Shown in pieces: positions 1-9,664 of a stretch of DNA of 64,000 nucleotides. This stretch comes from an uncultured Alphaproteobacteria bacterium (lineage in GTDB: Bacteria > Pseudomonadota > Alphaproteobacteria > Caulobacterales > Parvularculaceae), in NCBI GenBank assembly GCA_937895955.1, contig CALAZI010000200.1:4925-68924 (forward strand), written 5' to 3'. Below the pieces are notes generated by a model. It had not been told where the DNA came from. It searched no databases and saw only the letters and a list, made by a program, of their open reading frames with translations. How positions within the stretch are numbered: position 1 is the first letter of the stretch; each line of letters opens with the position of its first letter. The position numbers were made by a program, and so were the translations under genes.

Positions 1-2086
1 TTTCCGCAGGATCGGCCGGCGCCGGCGCGGCTTCCTCCGCCGCCGGTTCCGTCGCCGCCCCATTCGCGCCCTGGGTCGAGCCTTGGGTCGAGCCTTGCGT
101 CGCGCCGTCTTCCGGCGCCGCCGGCGCGGGTTTGCCGCCGCCGAGAATGCCGCGCAACAAATCGCGCGCGGGATCGGGCTCGCCCGCGGCGTCGCCGTCG
201 GCGGCCGCGTCGCCTTTCGGATTGAGCGCCTTGTTGAGAAGACCCTTCAGCGAATCTTCCGCCCGCCCGCGCAACAGCGCCTCCATGTCGATCGACATCG
301 TCGGCTTGGAGAAGGTGCCGCTGACGCGCACCGGGATCGTCAGGACGCGGGCCGGCGCGTCATCGAGCGCGGTCGTCGCTTTCGGCAGCAGTCTCAAATC
401 AAGCCGCTGCCCCGGCAAATCGACGCGCCCGGCGCCGGTCATCGAAAGATACGGCCCTTCAAGCGAGATCGTCGGCGCCTGCACCTCGCCGTTGGTAATG
501 GTGAAGCTCGACAGGAATTTTGAAAAATCCGTCTTTTCATCCGGCCGCTGCGCTTCGGCGACGGCGTTGGTGATCGCGGTCGGATTGGTGAGGCCGCCCT
601 CGTAAAGTTTCGCGACCGCATTGGCGAGCTTGACGATGTTGACGCCCTTGATGGCGCCGTCATTGAGATCGAAGCCGCCCTTGCCGTCGATCGAGCTCAT
701 GATCGCCGACTGCGAGGCGCCGGTCGCGCTGAACTCCATCGTAAAGCCGCCAAGACCCAGAAGCTTGTCGATCTTCATCAGGTCGATGGTGAAGGGCTGC
801 GCCTCGACGGAATTCATCGAGAATTTGCCGGCGATCGACGGCGTCGCGCCGCGCGCGTCGACGACAAGCGTTCCCGATCCGCCGCCGCCGTAAAAGCCGA
901 GCTGCGGGATCGAGGCGGTCATGCGCCCGCCCGAAATTTTCAGATTGAGACGCGACTGGCCGGTTTCAATCTCGTTGAGGAAGACCTTCTCCGCGCTGAT
1001 GTCGAGATCGGCGTCGAGATTTCGAAGGCTCGAAAAATTGATCGTCTCGGTCGACCAGGCCGGAAAGCCTTCCGCGCTTTTCGCCGGCGGCGGCATATAG
1101 GGCCGCAAATCAAGCGAGCCGACGGCGAGCGCGCCGGTCGCGAGCGGGCGCGCGCCGCCCCAGCCGAGTTCGATGTCGCCATTGGCGTCGATTTCGTCAA
1201 ACGCGATTTCAGCGTTGGCGAGCGCGATCGAAGTCGCAGAGCCGGTCGCCTCGCCGGTCACGGTGAGCCTGTCGAACCCGGGCGCGTTTTCAAGCGCGAC
1301 GTCAAACAGCGCGGCGAGCGCGGGAAGGTCCGGCGCGTCAAGGCTTACGGGTCCCGCATAGCCGAACGTCTCGCCCTCGGCGAGTTTGAGGTCGGCGCCG
1401 ATCGTCGCCATGTCGATCTTGGCGTCGAGTTTCAGATTGGATTGTTTCTTGGCGAGAAGGTCGGCGAGATTGGCGAGGACGACGTTGAACGTCGTCGGCG
1501 CGCCCTGGAATTTCATCGCGCCTTCAACCTCGAGCGGTTCGGCGAGACTTGTCAGGCGCGCCGTCGCGTCGATGTTTTCCGCGCGATAGGTCTTGCCGCT
1601 CGATGCGTCGGCATAGATCGCGCGTCCGTCTTTGAATTCAACCTCGCCGAGGCTGATATCCTTGATCGGCCCGTCGCCCGGTCCCGCCGCGCTTTCCCCG
1701 CGCGCAAGATTCCAGTTGACGCGCCCGTCCGCCGCGCGTTGCAGGTTGAGATCGGGACCCGTCAGGACGAAGCGCGAAATTTCAACGCGCCCCTTGAACA
1801 GCGGCGAAAGATTGACGCCGATATCGGCGCGCGAAACGCGCGCCAGATGATCGCCCTCAAAGCCCTCGTCGTTGGCGATGACGAGATCGCTGACCGCGAA
1901 AGCGGGCTGCGGAAAAATCTTGAACGAGATGTCGTCGCCCATCGTCACCTCGCGCCCGATCGCATTCGAGGCGGCGGCCTCAAGCCGCGCCTTGTAGGTT
2001 CCGGCCGGGATGAGATTGGGCGCCAGCACGACGATGGCGGCGAGAAGAAGCGCGAGCGCGACAAGCGCGGCGATGAAACGGCCCAT
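1..2086 (-). CDS. AsmA family protein, 3' end cut by window edge
   Basis: Reading the minus strand from an ATG at 2086 gives an open frame that runs off the left edge (695 codons seen). It opens with one hydrophobic segment (MGRFIAALVALALLLAAIVV) followed by the AsmA-type N-terminal domain (about residues 25-200, including the PAFAVSDLVIAN stretch) and the C-terminal AsmA-like region with repeated beta-strand pattern up to about residue 620. AsmA/TamB-like proteins are inner-membrane anchored, have large periplasmic bridges and are linked to outer-membrane assembly and lipid transport; the exact role here is inferred only from family. The visible tail after residue 640 is low-complexity, Ala/Pro/Glu-rich and contains three TQGS/TQGA units in tandem. 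The gene seems to stand alone; the next gene upstream (LysE family) is 196 bp away. Confidence 0.88.
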   Translation of the reverse strand, partial: MGRFIAALVALALLLAAIVVLAPNLIPAGTYKARLEAAASNAIGREVTMGDDISFKIFPQPAFAVSDLVIANDEGFEGDHLARVSRADIGVNLSPLFKGRVEISRFVLTGPDLNLQRAADGRVNWNLARGESAAGPGDGPIKDISLGEVEFKDGRAIYADASSGKTYRAENIDATARLTSLAEPLEVEGAMKFQGAPTTFNVVLANLADLLAKKQSNLKLDAKIDMATIGADLKLAEGETFGYAGPVSLDAPDLPALAALFDVALENAPGFDRLTVTGEATGSATSIALANAEIAFDEIDANGDIELGWGGARPLATGALAVGSLDLRPYMPPPAKSAEGFPAWSTETINFSSLRNLDADLDISAEKVFLNEIETGQSRLNLKISGGRMTASIPQLGFYGGGGSGTLVVDARGATPSIAGKFSMNSVEAQPFTIDLMKIDKLLGLGGFTMEFSATGASQSAIMSSIDGKGGFDLNDGAIKGVNIVKLANAVAKLYEGGLTNPTAITNAVAEAQRPDEKTDFSKFLSSFTITNGEVQAPTISLEGPYLSMTGAGRVDLPGQRLDLRLLPKATTALDDAPARVLTIPVRVSGTFSKPTMSIDMEALLRGRAEDSLKGLLNKALNPKGDAAADGDAAGEPDPARDLLRGILGGGKPAPAAPEDGATQGSTQGSTQGANGAATEPAAEEAAPAPADPAE

Positions 2087-2282
2087 GATCGGTTCGGTTC
2101 CTCAATTGGCTCTGCGGCGCGCAAGGGCGCGCCTTCGGTGACGGCGGATCAGTTAATCCGCTTTGGTTGACGAATTCCACCTGGGCGGCGCCACGGAAAG
2201 CGGCGCGTTCCATAATTTATTTTAAGGCGGCGGCGCCCCGCGCCCGCGCGCATTCGAGGGGCGTTCCGATTTTCGGCGATCT

Positions 2283-2891
2283 TCAGTGGTTTAAGGCGCT
2301 CACGATCGGCCAGATCGACGCCGCGAGAAGGGCCGCACAGGTCCAGTTGAACGCTCTCAAATGGGACGGGTCTATTAAAAAACGCCGGATCTGCGTGCCG
2401 AGAATAAGCCAGAGGATGATGCTCGGCGCGCCGGCGAGGATGAAAACGCCCGCGACGGCGGCGATGCTCAACAGCGGCGCCCCGGCGACGGCGTAAGCGC
2501 TGATCGCCGCGAAGGACAGCGCCCACGCCTTCGGGTTCACCCATTGAAAGGCGGCGGCCTGAAAAAAGCTGAGCGGCTTGCCTGTCGTCGCCGCGTTTTC
2601 ATCGGGCGGCGCGGCGGTCGCGATTTTAAACGCGAGATAAAGAAGAAATACGACGCTCAGGATTTTCAAGACGAGAAAGCTCGCCGGCGCGCGCTCAACT
2701 ACCTGCATCAATCCGGCGCCGACCATCCAGATCATGAAGTTGAAACCGACGACGACGCCGAAAAAATGCGGCAGCGTGCGTTTGACGCCGAAATTCGCGC
2801 CCGACGCCATGACCATCAGATTATTCGGCCCCGGCGTGATCGAGGAGACGAAGGCGAAACCGAACAGCGCAATCAGAAGGTCGAGGCTCAT
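2283..2891 (-). CDS. LysE/RhtB family amino-acid exporter
   Basis: This 202 aa inner-membrane protein has the LysE/RhtB fold, with about six hydrophobic segments and the family signature TPGPNNLMV at residues 19-27 directly after the first segment. Length matches the family (about 200-210 aa). Members export amino acids or derivatives such as lysine, threonine, homoserine lactone or cysteine/O-acetylserine; the substrate cannot be read from sequence, although the compact N-terminal motif is closest in feel to the EamB (YfiK)-like subgroup. The ATG at 2891 is followed immediately by the first membrane segment. It is a single gene between the AsmA gene and the YbjN gene, both on the same strand. 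Confidence 0.85.
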   Translation of the reverse strand: MSLDLLIALFGFAFVSSITPGPNNLMVMASGANFGVKRTLPHFFGVVVGFNFMIWMVGAGLMQVVERAPASFLVLKILSVVFLLYLAFKIATAAPPDENAATTGKPLSFFQAAAFQWVNPKAWALSFAAISAYAVAGAPLLSIAAVAGVFILAGAPSIILWLILGTQIRRFLIDPSHLRAFNWTCAALLAASIWPIVSALNH

Positions 2892-2984
2892 GCGGGCTGT
2901 ATAGGCGGATTTTGAGCGTTATGCGTTAGTGCGAATGGCGAGATTATCTCGGCATTGATGCAGTTGGCCTAACTTCTCGCAGTG

Positions 2985-3007
2985 CTTGCGCGCGTAACGC
3001 GCGCAAG
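2985..3007. repeat. Perfect 11-bp inverted repeat downstream of the YbjN gene
   Basis: CTTGCGCGCGT and its exact complement ACGCGCGCAAG are separated by one base, three bases beyond the stop codon of the YbjN gene on the minus strand. It can form a strong hairpin and may act as a transcription end for that gene, but no T-run follows in the minus direction, so it is not a standard intrinsic terminator. Confidence 0.5.
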
Positions 3008-3009
3008 AA

Positions 3010-3687
3010 TTACTCCATGCCCGGCAGGAAATAGGCGGCCTCCCGGCCGACATTCGCGCTCAGATCGGCGAACACTTCATCCGCGGTCAAGGCGAGCGGC
3101 GCGAGGCCGTCAAGTTCCGGCGCCGGCGCATAGGCGGCGCGCAGCAGCGGTTTTTCGTCCGTCTCCGCCGGCGCCGCCGCCATTCCCCGTCGCGCGTTCA
3201 TGAATTGCACGAAGGCGTTGCTGTAACCGACGGCGACGCCGAATTCCGCGGCGAGAGCGCCGTTGGTGATGCCGGCGATGTTGGTGACGACGCGCTGCAC
3301 GACGATGTCGGAACTGCCGGCGAGATGCGCGGCGTTGCCATGCGGGCGGACGCGGTTGAACTCATTGAGATCGGCAAGGCTCGCCTGCGCCGCGGCGCCG
3401 GGGAAAAAGGCGGAGAAGACAAGACCCAAACATCCCTGTTCGGTGCAGAAATCAGGATAAGCGCTGAACTTGACGCCGAACTGGGAAACGAACAGGGCGT
3501 AGCGCTTTCCTTCGCTCGTCGTCCTGATTTCGCCTTCAAGGCCGAGCGATCTGGCGAAGGCGTAAACGCTGTCGATGTCGAAACCGGATTGCGAATAAAG
3601 CGCGTATTTGTCGACGGTCTGCGCCGCGGCGCCGGACAGAGCGGCGGTTGACGCCGCAACGGCGGCGAGCATCAGTTTTCTGAACAT
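3010..3687 (-). CDS. Secreted YbjN domain-containing protein
   Basis: A 225 aa protein with a clear Sec signal peptide (MFRKLMLAAVAASTAALSGA then AAQT). The mature part has the YbjN-type arrangement: an early 'LYSQSGFDIDSVYAFARSLG' region, a middle strand segment with CTEQGCLGLVFSAFF containing two cysteines six residues apart (C-x4-C), and 'LADLNEFNRVRPHG' near residue 130, which corresponds to the conserved 'N.wN...rf' stretch of the family. YbjN proteins are described as sensory or regulatory proteins of unknown mechanism; the exported form seen here is common in alphaproteobacteria. The C-terminal 60 residues are not recognised. It is divergent from recA across a 270 bp intergenic region. 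Confidence 0.72.
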   Translation of the reverse strand: MFRKLMLAAVAASTAALSGAAAQTVDKYALYSQSGFDIDSVYAFARSLGLEGEIRTTSEGKRYALFVSQFGVKFSAYPDFCTEQGCLGLVFSAFFPGAAAQASLADLNEFNRVRPHGNAAHLAGSSDIVVQRVVTNIAGITNGALAAEFGVAVGYSNAFVQFMNARRGMAAAPAETDEKPLLRAAYAPAPELDGLAPLALTADEVFADLSANVGREAAYFLPGME

Positions 3688-3876
3688 CTAATTCCCCTTC
3701 ACATGCGCGGCCTCGCCCGCGCTCCCCTGTAGGCGGAAGGATCAGCGCGCGGCGCGCGCCCGTCAAGTTCGCCGAATCAGACGCGCCCGGCGATGCTTGT
3801 TCCAAGGGGATATACTCGGATATGGAGGGAGGGAACATTTTTGGAACAGATAGAAATATCCTTTTAGGATCAGTGC

Positions 3877-3882
3877 TATAAT
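3877..3882 (+). promoter_or_regulatory. Predicted -10 element of the recA promoter
   Basis: A perfect TATAAT lies 17 bases before the SOS box. No good TTGACA-like -35 sits at 16-18 bp spacing, so the promoter is called on the -10 and the SOS box only. Confidence 0.5.
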
Positions 3883-3898
3883 TGGTATTGCCAAAATA

Positions 3899-3913
3899 GA
3901 ACAAAAGAGGTAC
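3899..3913. promoter_or_regulatory. LexA (SOS) box of recA, alphaproteobacterial type
   Basis: The sequence GAAC-AAAAGAG-GTAC is an exact match to the alphaproteobacterial LexA consensus GAAC-N7-GTAC. It lies between the -10 element and the recA start, where LexA binding would block early transcription. This is direct support both for SOS control of recA and for the alphaproteobacterial origin of the window. Confidence 0.9.
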
Positions 3914-3959
3914 AAAGCCGCCATTGACGGGGCATTGCCCGTCGGGCACGGAGGCGGTG

Positions 3960-5042
<1,083 letters not shown>

Positions 5043-5123
5043 CGCTTCCCTCACGGGTAATTGACGGGCGCGCGCGCCGCGCGCTCGTTAGTCTTTGAGG
5101 CTTCGCAAAAGGGAGAACAGCCA

Positions 5124-5495
5124 ATGATCGGATATGTGACGCTCGGCACCAACGATATGGCGCGCGCCGCCAAGTTTTACGACGCGCTTCTGGGCGAGAT
5201 CGGCGCCAAGCGCATCATGGAAGGCGATACGTTCATCGCCTGGGGCGTCGCCATGGACAGGCCGGGCCTCGGCGTCATCAAGCCGTTTGACGGCAAGGCG
5301 GCCAGTGTCGGCAATGGGACGATGGTCGCGCTCGTCGTCGATTCAAAGGAAAAGGTCGACAAGCTTTATAAAAAGGCGATGGCGCTCGGCGCCAAGGACG
5401 AAGGCCCCGCGGGTCCCCGCGGCGACAATTTCTATGCCGGCTATTTCCGCGATCCGGACGGCAACAAGCTCAATTTCTTCTGCATGGGCGGCTAG
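5124..5495 (+). CDS. VOC (glyoxalase-fold) family protein
   Basis: A 123 aa cytoplasmic protein with the two beta-alpha-beta-beta-beta units of the vicinal oxygen chelate superfamily: 'VTLGTNDMARAAKFYDALLG' at the N-terminus and the closing 'NFYAGYFRDPDGNKLNFFCMG'. Such proteins include glyoxalase I, dioxygenases and resistance proteins, but this short one carries no substrate signature, and function is unknown. The ATG at 5124 has GGGAG at 5111-5115; an upstream in-frame start at 5061 lacks a ribosome site and would add residues unlike the family. It follows recA by 81 bp and is closed by a strong hairpin terminator. Confidence 0.85.
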   Translation: MIGYVTLGTNDMARAAKFYDALLGEIGAKRIMEGDTFIAWGVAMDRPGLGVIKPFDGKAASVGNGTMVALVVDSKEKVDKLYKKAMALGAKDEGPAGPRGDNFYAGYFRDPDGNKLNFFCMGG

Positions 5496-5545
5496 CCCGC
5501 CGGGCGTTCGCTTTACGCGCGCCGGCTGACATCTTAAGTAAACCG

Positions 5546-5586
5546 GCCGCGCCGGGGAGCGAGGAGGCTTCCCGGCGCGGCTCTTT
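5546..5586 (+). terminator. Intrinsic terminator after the VOC gene
   Basis: An 11-bp GC stem (GCCGCGCCGGG pairing with CCCGGCGCGGC), with a loop of about 14 bases, is followed by CTCTTTT. It separates the recA/VOC region from alaS. Confidence 0.75.
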
Positions 5587-5634
5587 TGCGCGCCTGCGTT
5601 TTGGCGCGTCCGCCATCTAGGACTGACGAACGCC

Positions 5635-8286
5635 ATGACGTCCCTGAACGACATCAGAACCGGATTTCTCGACTTCTTCCGCGCGCGCGGCCACACGGTG
5701 ACGCCGTCCGCGCCGCTCGTGCCGCAGAACGATCCGACGCTCCTTTTCACTAACGCCGGCATGGTGCCGTTCAAGAACGTCTTCACGGGCGCCGAAAAGC
5801 GGCCCTATCTGCGCGCGGCCTCGTCGCAGAAATGCGTGCGCGCGGGCGGCAAGCACAACGATCTCGACAATGTCGGCTACACCGCGCGGCATCACACGTT
5901 TTTCGAGATGCTCGGCAATTTCTCCTTCGGCGATTATTTCAAGGACGAGGCGATCGACGCCGCCTGGACCCTGGTGACGAAGGATTTCGGACTCGCCAGG
6001 GAAAAACTCACCGTCACGGTCTATCACACCGACGACGAAGCCGCCGCGCTCTGGAAAAAGATCGCCGGCCTTCCCGACGATCGCATCATCCGCATTCCGA
6101 CAAACGACAATTTCTGGGCGATGGGCGACACCGGCCCCTGCGGGCCGTGCTCTGAGATTTTCTTCGATCACGGACGTCATATTCCGGGCGGTCCGCCGGG
6201 ATCGCCGGATCAGGACGGCGATCGGTTCATCGAGATCTGGAATCTCGTCTTCATGCAGTTCGATCGCTCGGCGGACGGCGAAATGGTTCCCTTGCCCAAG
6301 CCCTCGATCGACACCGGCATGGGGCTTGAGCGCATTGCGGCCGTGCTGCAGGGCGTTCACGACAATTACGACACCGATCTCTTCAAGAAGCTGATCGCCG
6401 CGTCGGTCGACCTTACGGGGCGTCCGGCGAAAGGCGATGACGCCCCGGCGCATCGCGTGATCGCCGATCATTTGCGCGCGTCCTGTTTCCTGATCGCAGA
6501 CGGCGTCACGCCCTCGAATGAAGGGCGCGGTTATGTTCTTCGGCGCATCATGCGGCGCGCGATGCGCTACGCGCATGCGCTCGGCGCGCGCGAACCCTTG
6601 ATGACGCGATTGGCGCCGGTTCTCGAATCGGAAATGGGCGCCGCCTATCCGGAGCTTCATCGCGCTTCGGCGCTCATCCGCGAAACGCTGCGCGCGGAGG
6701 AAGACAAGTTTCGCTCACTCCTCGATCGCGGCGTCAAACTGCTCGACGAAGAGGTTGAAAAGCTCGGCGCCGCGAAAACATTGCCGGGCGATGCGGCGTT
6801 CAAGCTTTACGACACTTACGGCTTTCCGCTCGATCTGACGCAGGATGCGCTGCGCCGAAAGGGGCTCGGCGTCGATGTTGAGGGTTTCGACGCGGCGATG
6901 AAGGCGCAAAAGGCCGCCGCGCGCGCCGCCTGGGCGGGATCGGGCGATGCGGCGAGCGACGCGCTCTGGTTCGATTTGAAAGACCGCCTCGGCGCGACCG
7001 ATTTCCTCGGCTACGTCCATGAGGCGGCGGAGGGCGTCGTTGAAGCGATCGTCAGAGACGGCGCCGAAGTCGCCGGGGCGAAAGCCGGCGATGTCGTCGA
7101 GATCATCGTCAACCAGACGCCGTTCTACGCCGAATCCGGCGGACAGGTCGGCGACGCCGGACGCATCACGTCCGACGGCGGCGTGACGATCGAGATATCG
7201 GATGTCAAAAAGCGCGGCGGCGCGCTCAGCGGCCATATCGGCCGCGTCATAAAAGGCGCGATCGCCAGGGGCGACGCCGTCCGCCTGTCGATCGACGCCG
7301 CGCGCCGCAACCGGACGCGCGCCAATCACTCGGCGACGCATTTGCTGCACAAGGCGCTGCGCGATGTTCTTGGGGATCATGTCGCGCAAAAGGGCTCGCT
7401 CGTCGCGCCGGACCGCCTGCGCTTCGACTTTTCGCATATGAAGGCGGTGAGCGCCGCCGAAATCGCCGAGATTGAAAAGCGGGTGAATGCGGTCATTCGC
7501 CAGAACGGCGACGTCACGACGCGCCTTATGCCTTATGACGACGCCGTCGCGTCCGGCGCAATCGCGCTCTTCGGCGAAAAATACGACGAGGACGTGCGCG
7601 TCCTTTCAATGGGCGTTGAGGACGAAAAATCCTATTCGGTCGAATTGTGCGGCGGGACGCATGTGCGCCGCCTCGGCGATATCGCGCTCTTCAAGGTCGT
7701 TTCAGAAAGCGCTGTCGCCGCCGGCGTGCGCCGCATTGAGGCGCTGACCGGCGAGGCGGCGCGGCTTTATCTCGAAGAACAGGCCGCGATCGCGCGCGCG
7801 GCCGCCGATGCGGTGAAGGCTCCGGTCGCAGAGCTCGCCCAGCGCGTTGAAGCCTTGGCGATCGAGCGGAAAAAACTCGAGCGCGATCTTTCAGAAGTGA
7901 AAAAGAAACTGGCGCTCGGCGGCGGGGGCGGCGCCGCGGCTGCGGATGAAGTCGCCGATATCAAGGGCGTCAAATTCCTCGGCAAGGTGATTGAAGGCGT
8001 GCCGGCGCGCGATCTTCGCGGCCTTGTCGATCAGGCGAAACAAAAACTCGGCTCTGGCGTCGCCGCCTTTGTCAGCGTGACCGACGGCAAGGCCTCGCTC
8101 ACCGTCGGCGTCACCGACGATCTCAAAGACAGGCTTTCCGCCGTCGATCTTGTTCGCGCCGGCGCGAAAGCGATCGGCGGACAGGGCGGCGGCGGCCGTC
8201 CCGACATGGCGCAAGCGGGCGGCCCTGACGCCGCGAAAGCGGGCGAGGCGGTCGCGGCGATTGAAGCGGCGATCGCGGCGGCGTGA
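5635..8286 (+). CDS. alaS: Alanyl-tRNA synthetase
   Basis: An 883 aa class II aminoacyl-tRNA synthetase, full length for bacteria. The N-terminal catalytic core starts with 'IRTGFLDFFRARGH' and 'PTLLFTNAGMVPFKNVFTG'. The editing domain carries both zinc-binding motifs HSATH (His565, His569) and CGGTH (Cys672), which hydrolyse mischarged Ser/Gly-tRNA(Ala). The C-terminal C-Ala region has the coiled stretch 'ERKKLERDLSEVKKKLALGGGGG' (split here by the glycine linker) and the GGQGGGGRPDMAQAGG tail. The ATG at 5635 is the only start that keeps the family N-terminus. It overlaps the next gene by four bases. Confidence 0.98.
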   Translation: MTSLNDIRTGFLDFFRARGHTVTPSAPLVPQNDPTLLFTNAGMVPFKNVFTGAEKRPYLRAASSQKCVRAGGKHNDLDNVGYTARHHTFFEMLGNFSFGDYFKDEAIDAAWTLVTKDFGLAREKLTVTVYHTDDEAAALWKKIAGLPDDRIIRIPTNDNFWAMGDTGPCGPCSEIFFDHGRHIPGGPPGSPDQDGDRFIEIWNLVFMQFDRSADGEMVPLPKPSIDTGMGLERIAAVLQGVHDNYDTDLFKKLIAASVDLTGRPAKGDDAPAHRVIADHLRASCFLIADGVTPSNEGRGYVLRRIMRRAMRYAHALGAREPLMTRLAPVLESEMGAAYPELHRASALIRETLRAEEDKFRSLLDRGVKLLDEEVEKLGAAKTLPGDAAFKLYDTYGFPLDLTQDALRRKGLGVDVEGFDAAMKAQKAAARAAWAGSGDAASDALWFDLKDRLGATDFLGYVHEAAEGVVEAIVRDGAEVAGAKAGDVVEIIVNQTPFYAESGGQVGDAGRITSDGGVTIEISDVKKRGGALSGHIGRVIKGAIARGDAVRLSIDAARRNRTRANHSATHLLHKALRDVLGDHVAQKGSLVAPDRLRFDFSHMKAVSAAEIAEIEKRVNAVIRQNGDVTTRLMPYDDAVASGAIALFGEKYDEDVRVLSMGVEDEKSYSVELCGGTHVRRLGDIALFKVVSESAVAAGVRRIEALTGEAARLYLEEQAAIARAAADAVKAPVAELAQRVEALAIERKKLERDLSEVKKKLALGGGGGAAAADEVADIKGVKFLGKVIEGVPARDLRGLVDQAKQKLGSGVAAFVSVTDGKASLTVGVTDDLKDRLSAVDLVRAGAKAIGGQGGGGRPDMAQAGGPDAAKAGEAVAAIEAAIAAA

Positions 8287-8657
8287 CGACGGCCGGAAAA
8301 ACGCAGCGCGTCGTCTTTCGATCACTCGGCCTTTTGTTGACCGCTGTCGGCGCCGCCGGCGTTTTTCTGCCGCTTCTGCCGGGCGTTCCGTTTCTTATTC
8401 TCGCCGCCGCCTGTTTCGCGCGATCATCGCCGGGGCTTGAAGCCTGGCTGCTCAATCACCCGCTGCTCGGCCCCGGCGTTCGCAAATGGCGCGAGCGCGG
8501 CGCGATTTCGCTGAAGTCGAAAGTCATTGCACTCTCGATGATGGCGCTGTCCGGCGTAATCGTTGCGCAGACCGCGGCGCCCGGCTGGGCGAAAATTCTG
8601 ACCTTCGGCTTGATGGCGATCGGCGCGCTGTTTGTCGCGACCCGTCCGAATGACTGA
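8283..8657 (+). CDS. DUF454 (YbaN-type) inner-membrane protein
   Basis: A 124 aa protein starting at a GTG that overlaps the alaS stop (GTGA), so translation is probably coupled. It has the DUF454 layout: segment one 'LGLLLTAVGAAGVFLPLLPG' with the conserved LP.LPG.PF pattern, a cytosolic 'ARSSPGLEAWLLNHPLLGP' stretch (the family's R.s...e.wl..hp..g), and two more hydrophobic helices near residues 75-115. The family is widespread in proteobacteria and has no agreed function. It converges on the beta-lactamase gene with six bases between the stops. Confidence 0.88.
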   Translation: MTTAGKTQRVVFRSLGLLLTAVGAAGVFLPLLPGVPFLILAAACFARSSPGLEAWLLNHPLLGPGVRKWRERGAISLKSKVIALSMMALSGVIVAQTAAPGWAKILTFGLMAIGALFVATRPND

Positions 8658-8663
8658 CGCGCG

Positions 8664-9554
8664 CTAAGCGAATGCGGACGCGATGCGTCGCGCAATGTCG
8701 GCATGCGCGGCGTTCGCGTCCGCCGCGCTTGCGTCCGGCGCGTTGACGTAACAGGCGATGAAGATCGGCTTGCGGCCGGTCGGAACCGCGAAGGCGACAT
8801 CATTATAGGCGCCGTTGACGCTGGTGCCGGTCTTGTCGCCGGCGATCCATTCCGGCGGCAGGCCTGCGCGCAGGCGATTTGCGCCGGTCGTCGCCGCGAT
8901 CATCCAGGCGGCGAGGCGCTCTTTTGAATCGTCCGCGAGCGCGTCGCCGATGAGGAATGCCTGCAAGAGCGAGATCATCGCATTCGGCGTCGTCGTGTCA
9001 CGCGGATCGCCCGGCGCGTTTTCATTGAGATCCGTTTCCCAACGATCAAGGCGCGTCGTTTGATCGCCGAGCCCGCGCAAGCGCGCGGTGAAGCCTTCCG
9101 GCCCGCCGATAAGCCGGAGCAGCAAATTCGCGGCGACATTATCGCTGAGCCCCGTCGCAGCCTTGCATAAATCTTCAACGGCCATCGAGGCCGCGCCGTC
9201 TTCACTAAGGCGGCTTTCAATGACCGGCGCATAGGGAACCAGATCGGCGCGGCTGATCGGGATCGACTCGCCAAGATGAAGACGGCCGTTTTCCGCCTCG
9301 CGCAGGATGAGCGCGGCAAGCGCCCATTTGAATGTCGAGCACATGGCGAAACGCTCGTCCGCGCGATAAGCGATGCGCCGCCCGTTCGAAAGGTCGATCG
9401 CCGCGACGCCGATTCGACCGCCGAGGCGGGATTCGATTTCAGCGACGCCTGCGTCGGTTTGCTGAGCAGTGACGCAGCCGACAAGCGTTGCGCCGACGGC
9501 GCCGATGACAAAAGCGCGGCGCGACGGCGAATATCCCGAGCGAGTGGTTTTCAT
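8664..9554 (-). CDS. Class A beta-lactamase, Tat-type lipoprotein signal
   Basis: A 296 aa class A serine beta-lactamase. All catalytic elements are present: S73-T-F-K (Ambler S70-x-x-K), S137-D-N (SDN loop), E173-T-D-L-N (the omega-loop Glu166 that activates water) and K241-T-G-T. The N-terminus has a twin-arginine signal (SPSRRAFVIG) ending in LVGC, a lipobox, so the enzyme may be exported folded and lipid-anchored. Cys72 next to the nucleophile resembles the Cys69 of KPC/NMC-A carbapenemases, but the partner Cys238 is Ser here, so that disulfide cannot form. Spectrum is not predictable by eye. It is divergent from an esterase and has a BlaI-operator-like palindrome upstream. Confidence 0.93.
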   Translation of the reverse strand: MKTTRSGYSPSRRAFVIGAVGATLVGCVTAQQTDAGVAEIESRLGGRIGVAAIDLSNGRRIAYRADERFAMCSTFKWALAALILREAENGRLHLGESIPISRADLVPYAPVIESRLSEDGAASMAVEDLCKAATGLSDNVAANLLLRLIGGPEGFTARLRGLGDQTTRLDRWETDLNENAPGDPRDTTTPNAMISLLQAFLIGDALADDSKERLAAWMIAATTGANRLRAGLPPEWIAGDKTGTSVNGAYNDVAFAVPTGRKPIFIACYVNAPDASAADANAAHADIARRIASAFA

Positions 9555-9615
9555 GCGCTTACTTTCTCATGCGCGCCGCTGCGGCGGAAGGCGAAAACAG
9601 CGTCTTGTCTTTTTG

Positions 9616-9631
9616 TGCGACATTTGTAGTA
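9616..9631. promoter_or_regulatory. BlaI/MecI-operator-like palindrome between bla and the esterase
   Basis: The 16-mer TGCGACATTTGTAGTA matches 13 of 16 positions of the staphylococcal bla/mec operator TACTACATATGTAGTA, including ACAT-x-TGTAGTA. It sits in the 110 bp shared promoter region of the divergent beta-lactamase and esterase genes, 61 bp from the bla start and 33 bp from the esterase start. No blaI/blaR1 gene is in the window. Assignment as an operator is inference. Confidence 0.45.
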
Positions 9632-9664
9632 TATCGCAGGATCGATGCAACAAGGAACGGACGA

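Noticed and set aside
3924..3959. N-terminal extension of RecA from a TTG
   Set aside because: No ribosome site for the TTG, whereas GGAGG is correctly placed for ATG 3960 and family N-termini agree.
8664..9554. KPC/NMC-A-like carbapenemase call
   Set aside because: Only the first of the two disulfide cysteines is present (position 238 equivalent is Ser); class A is sure, carbapenemase activity is not.
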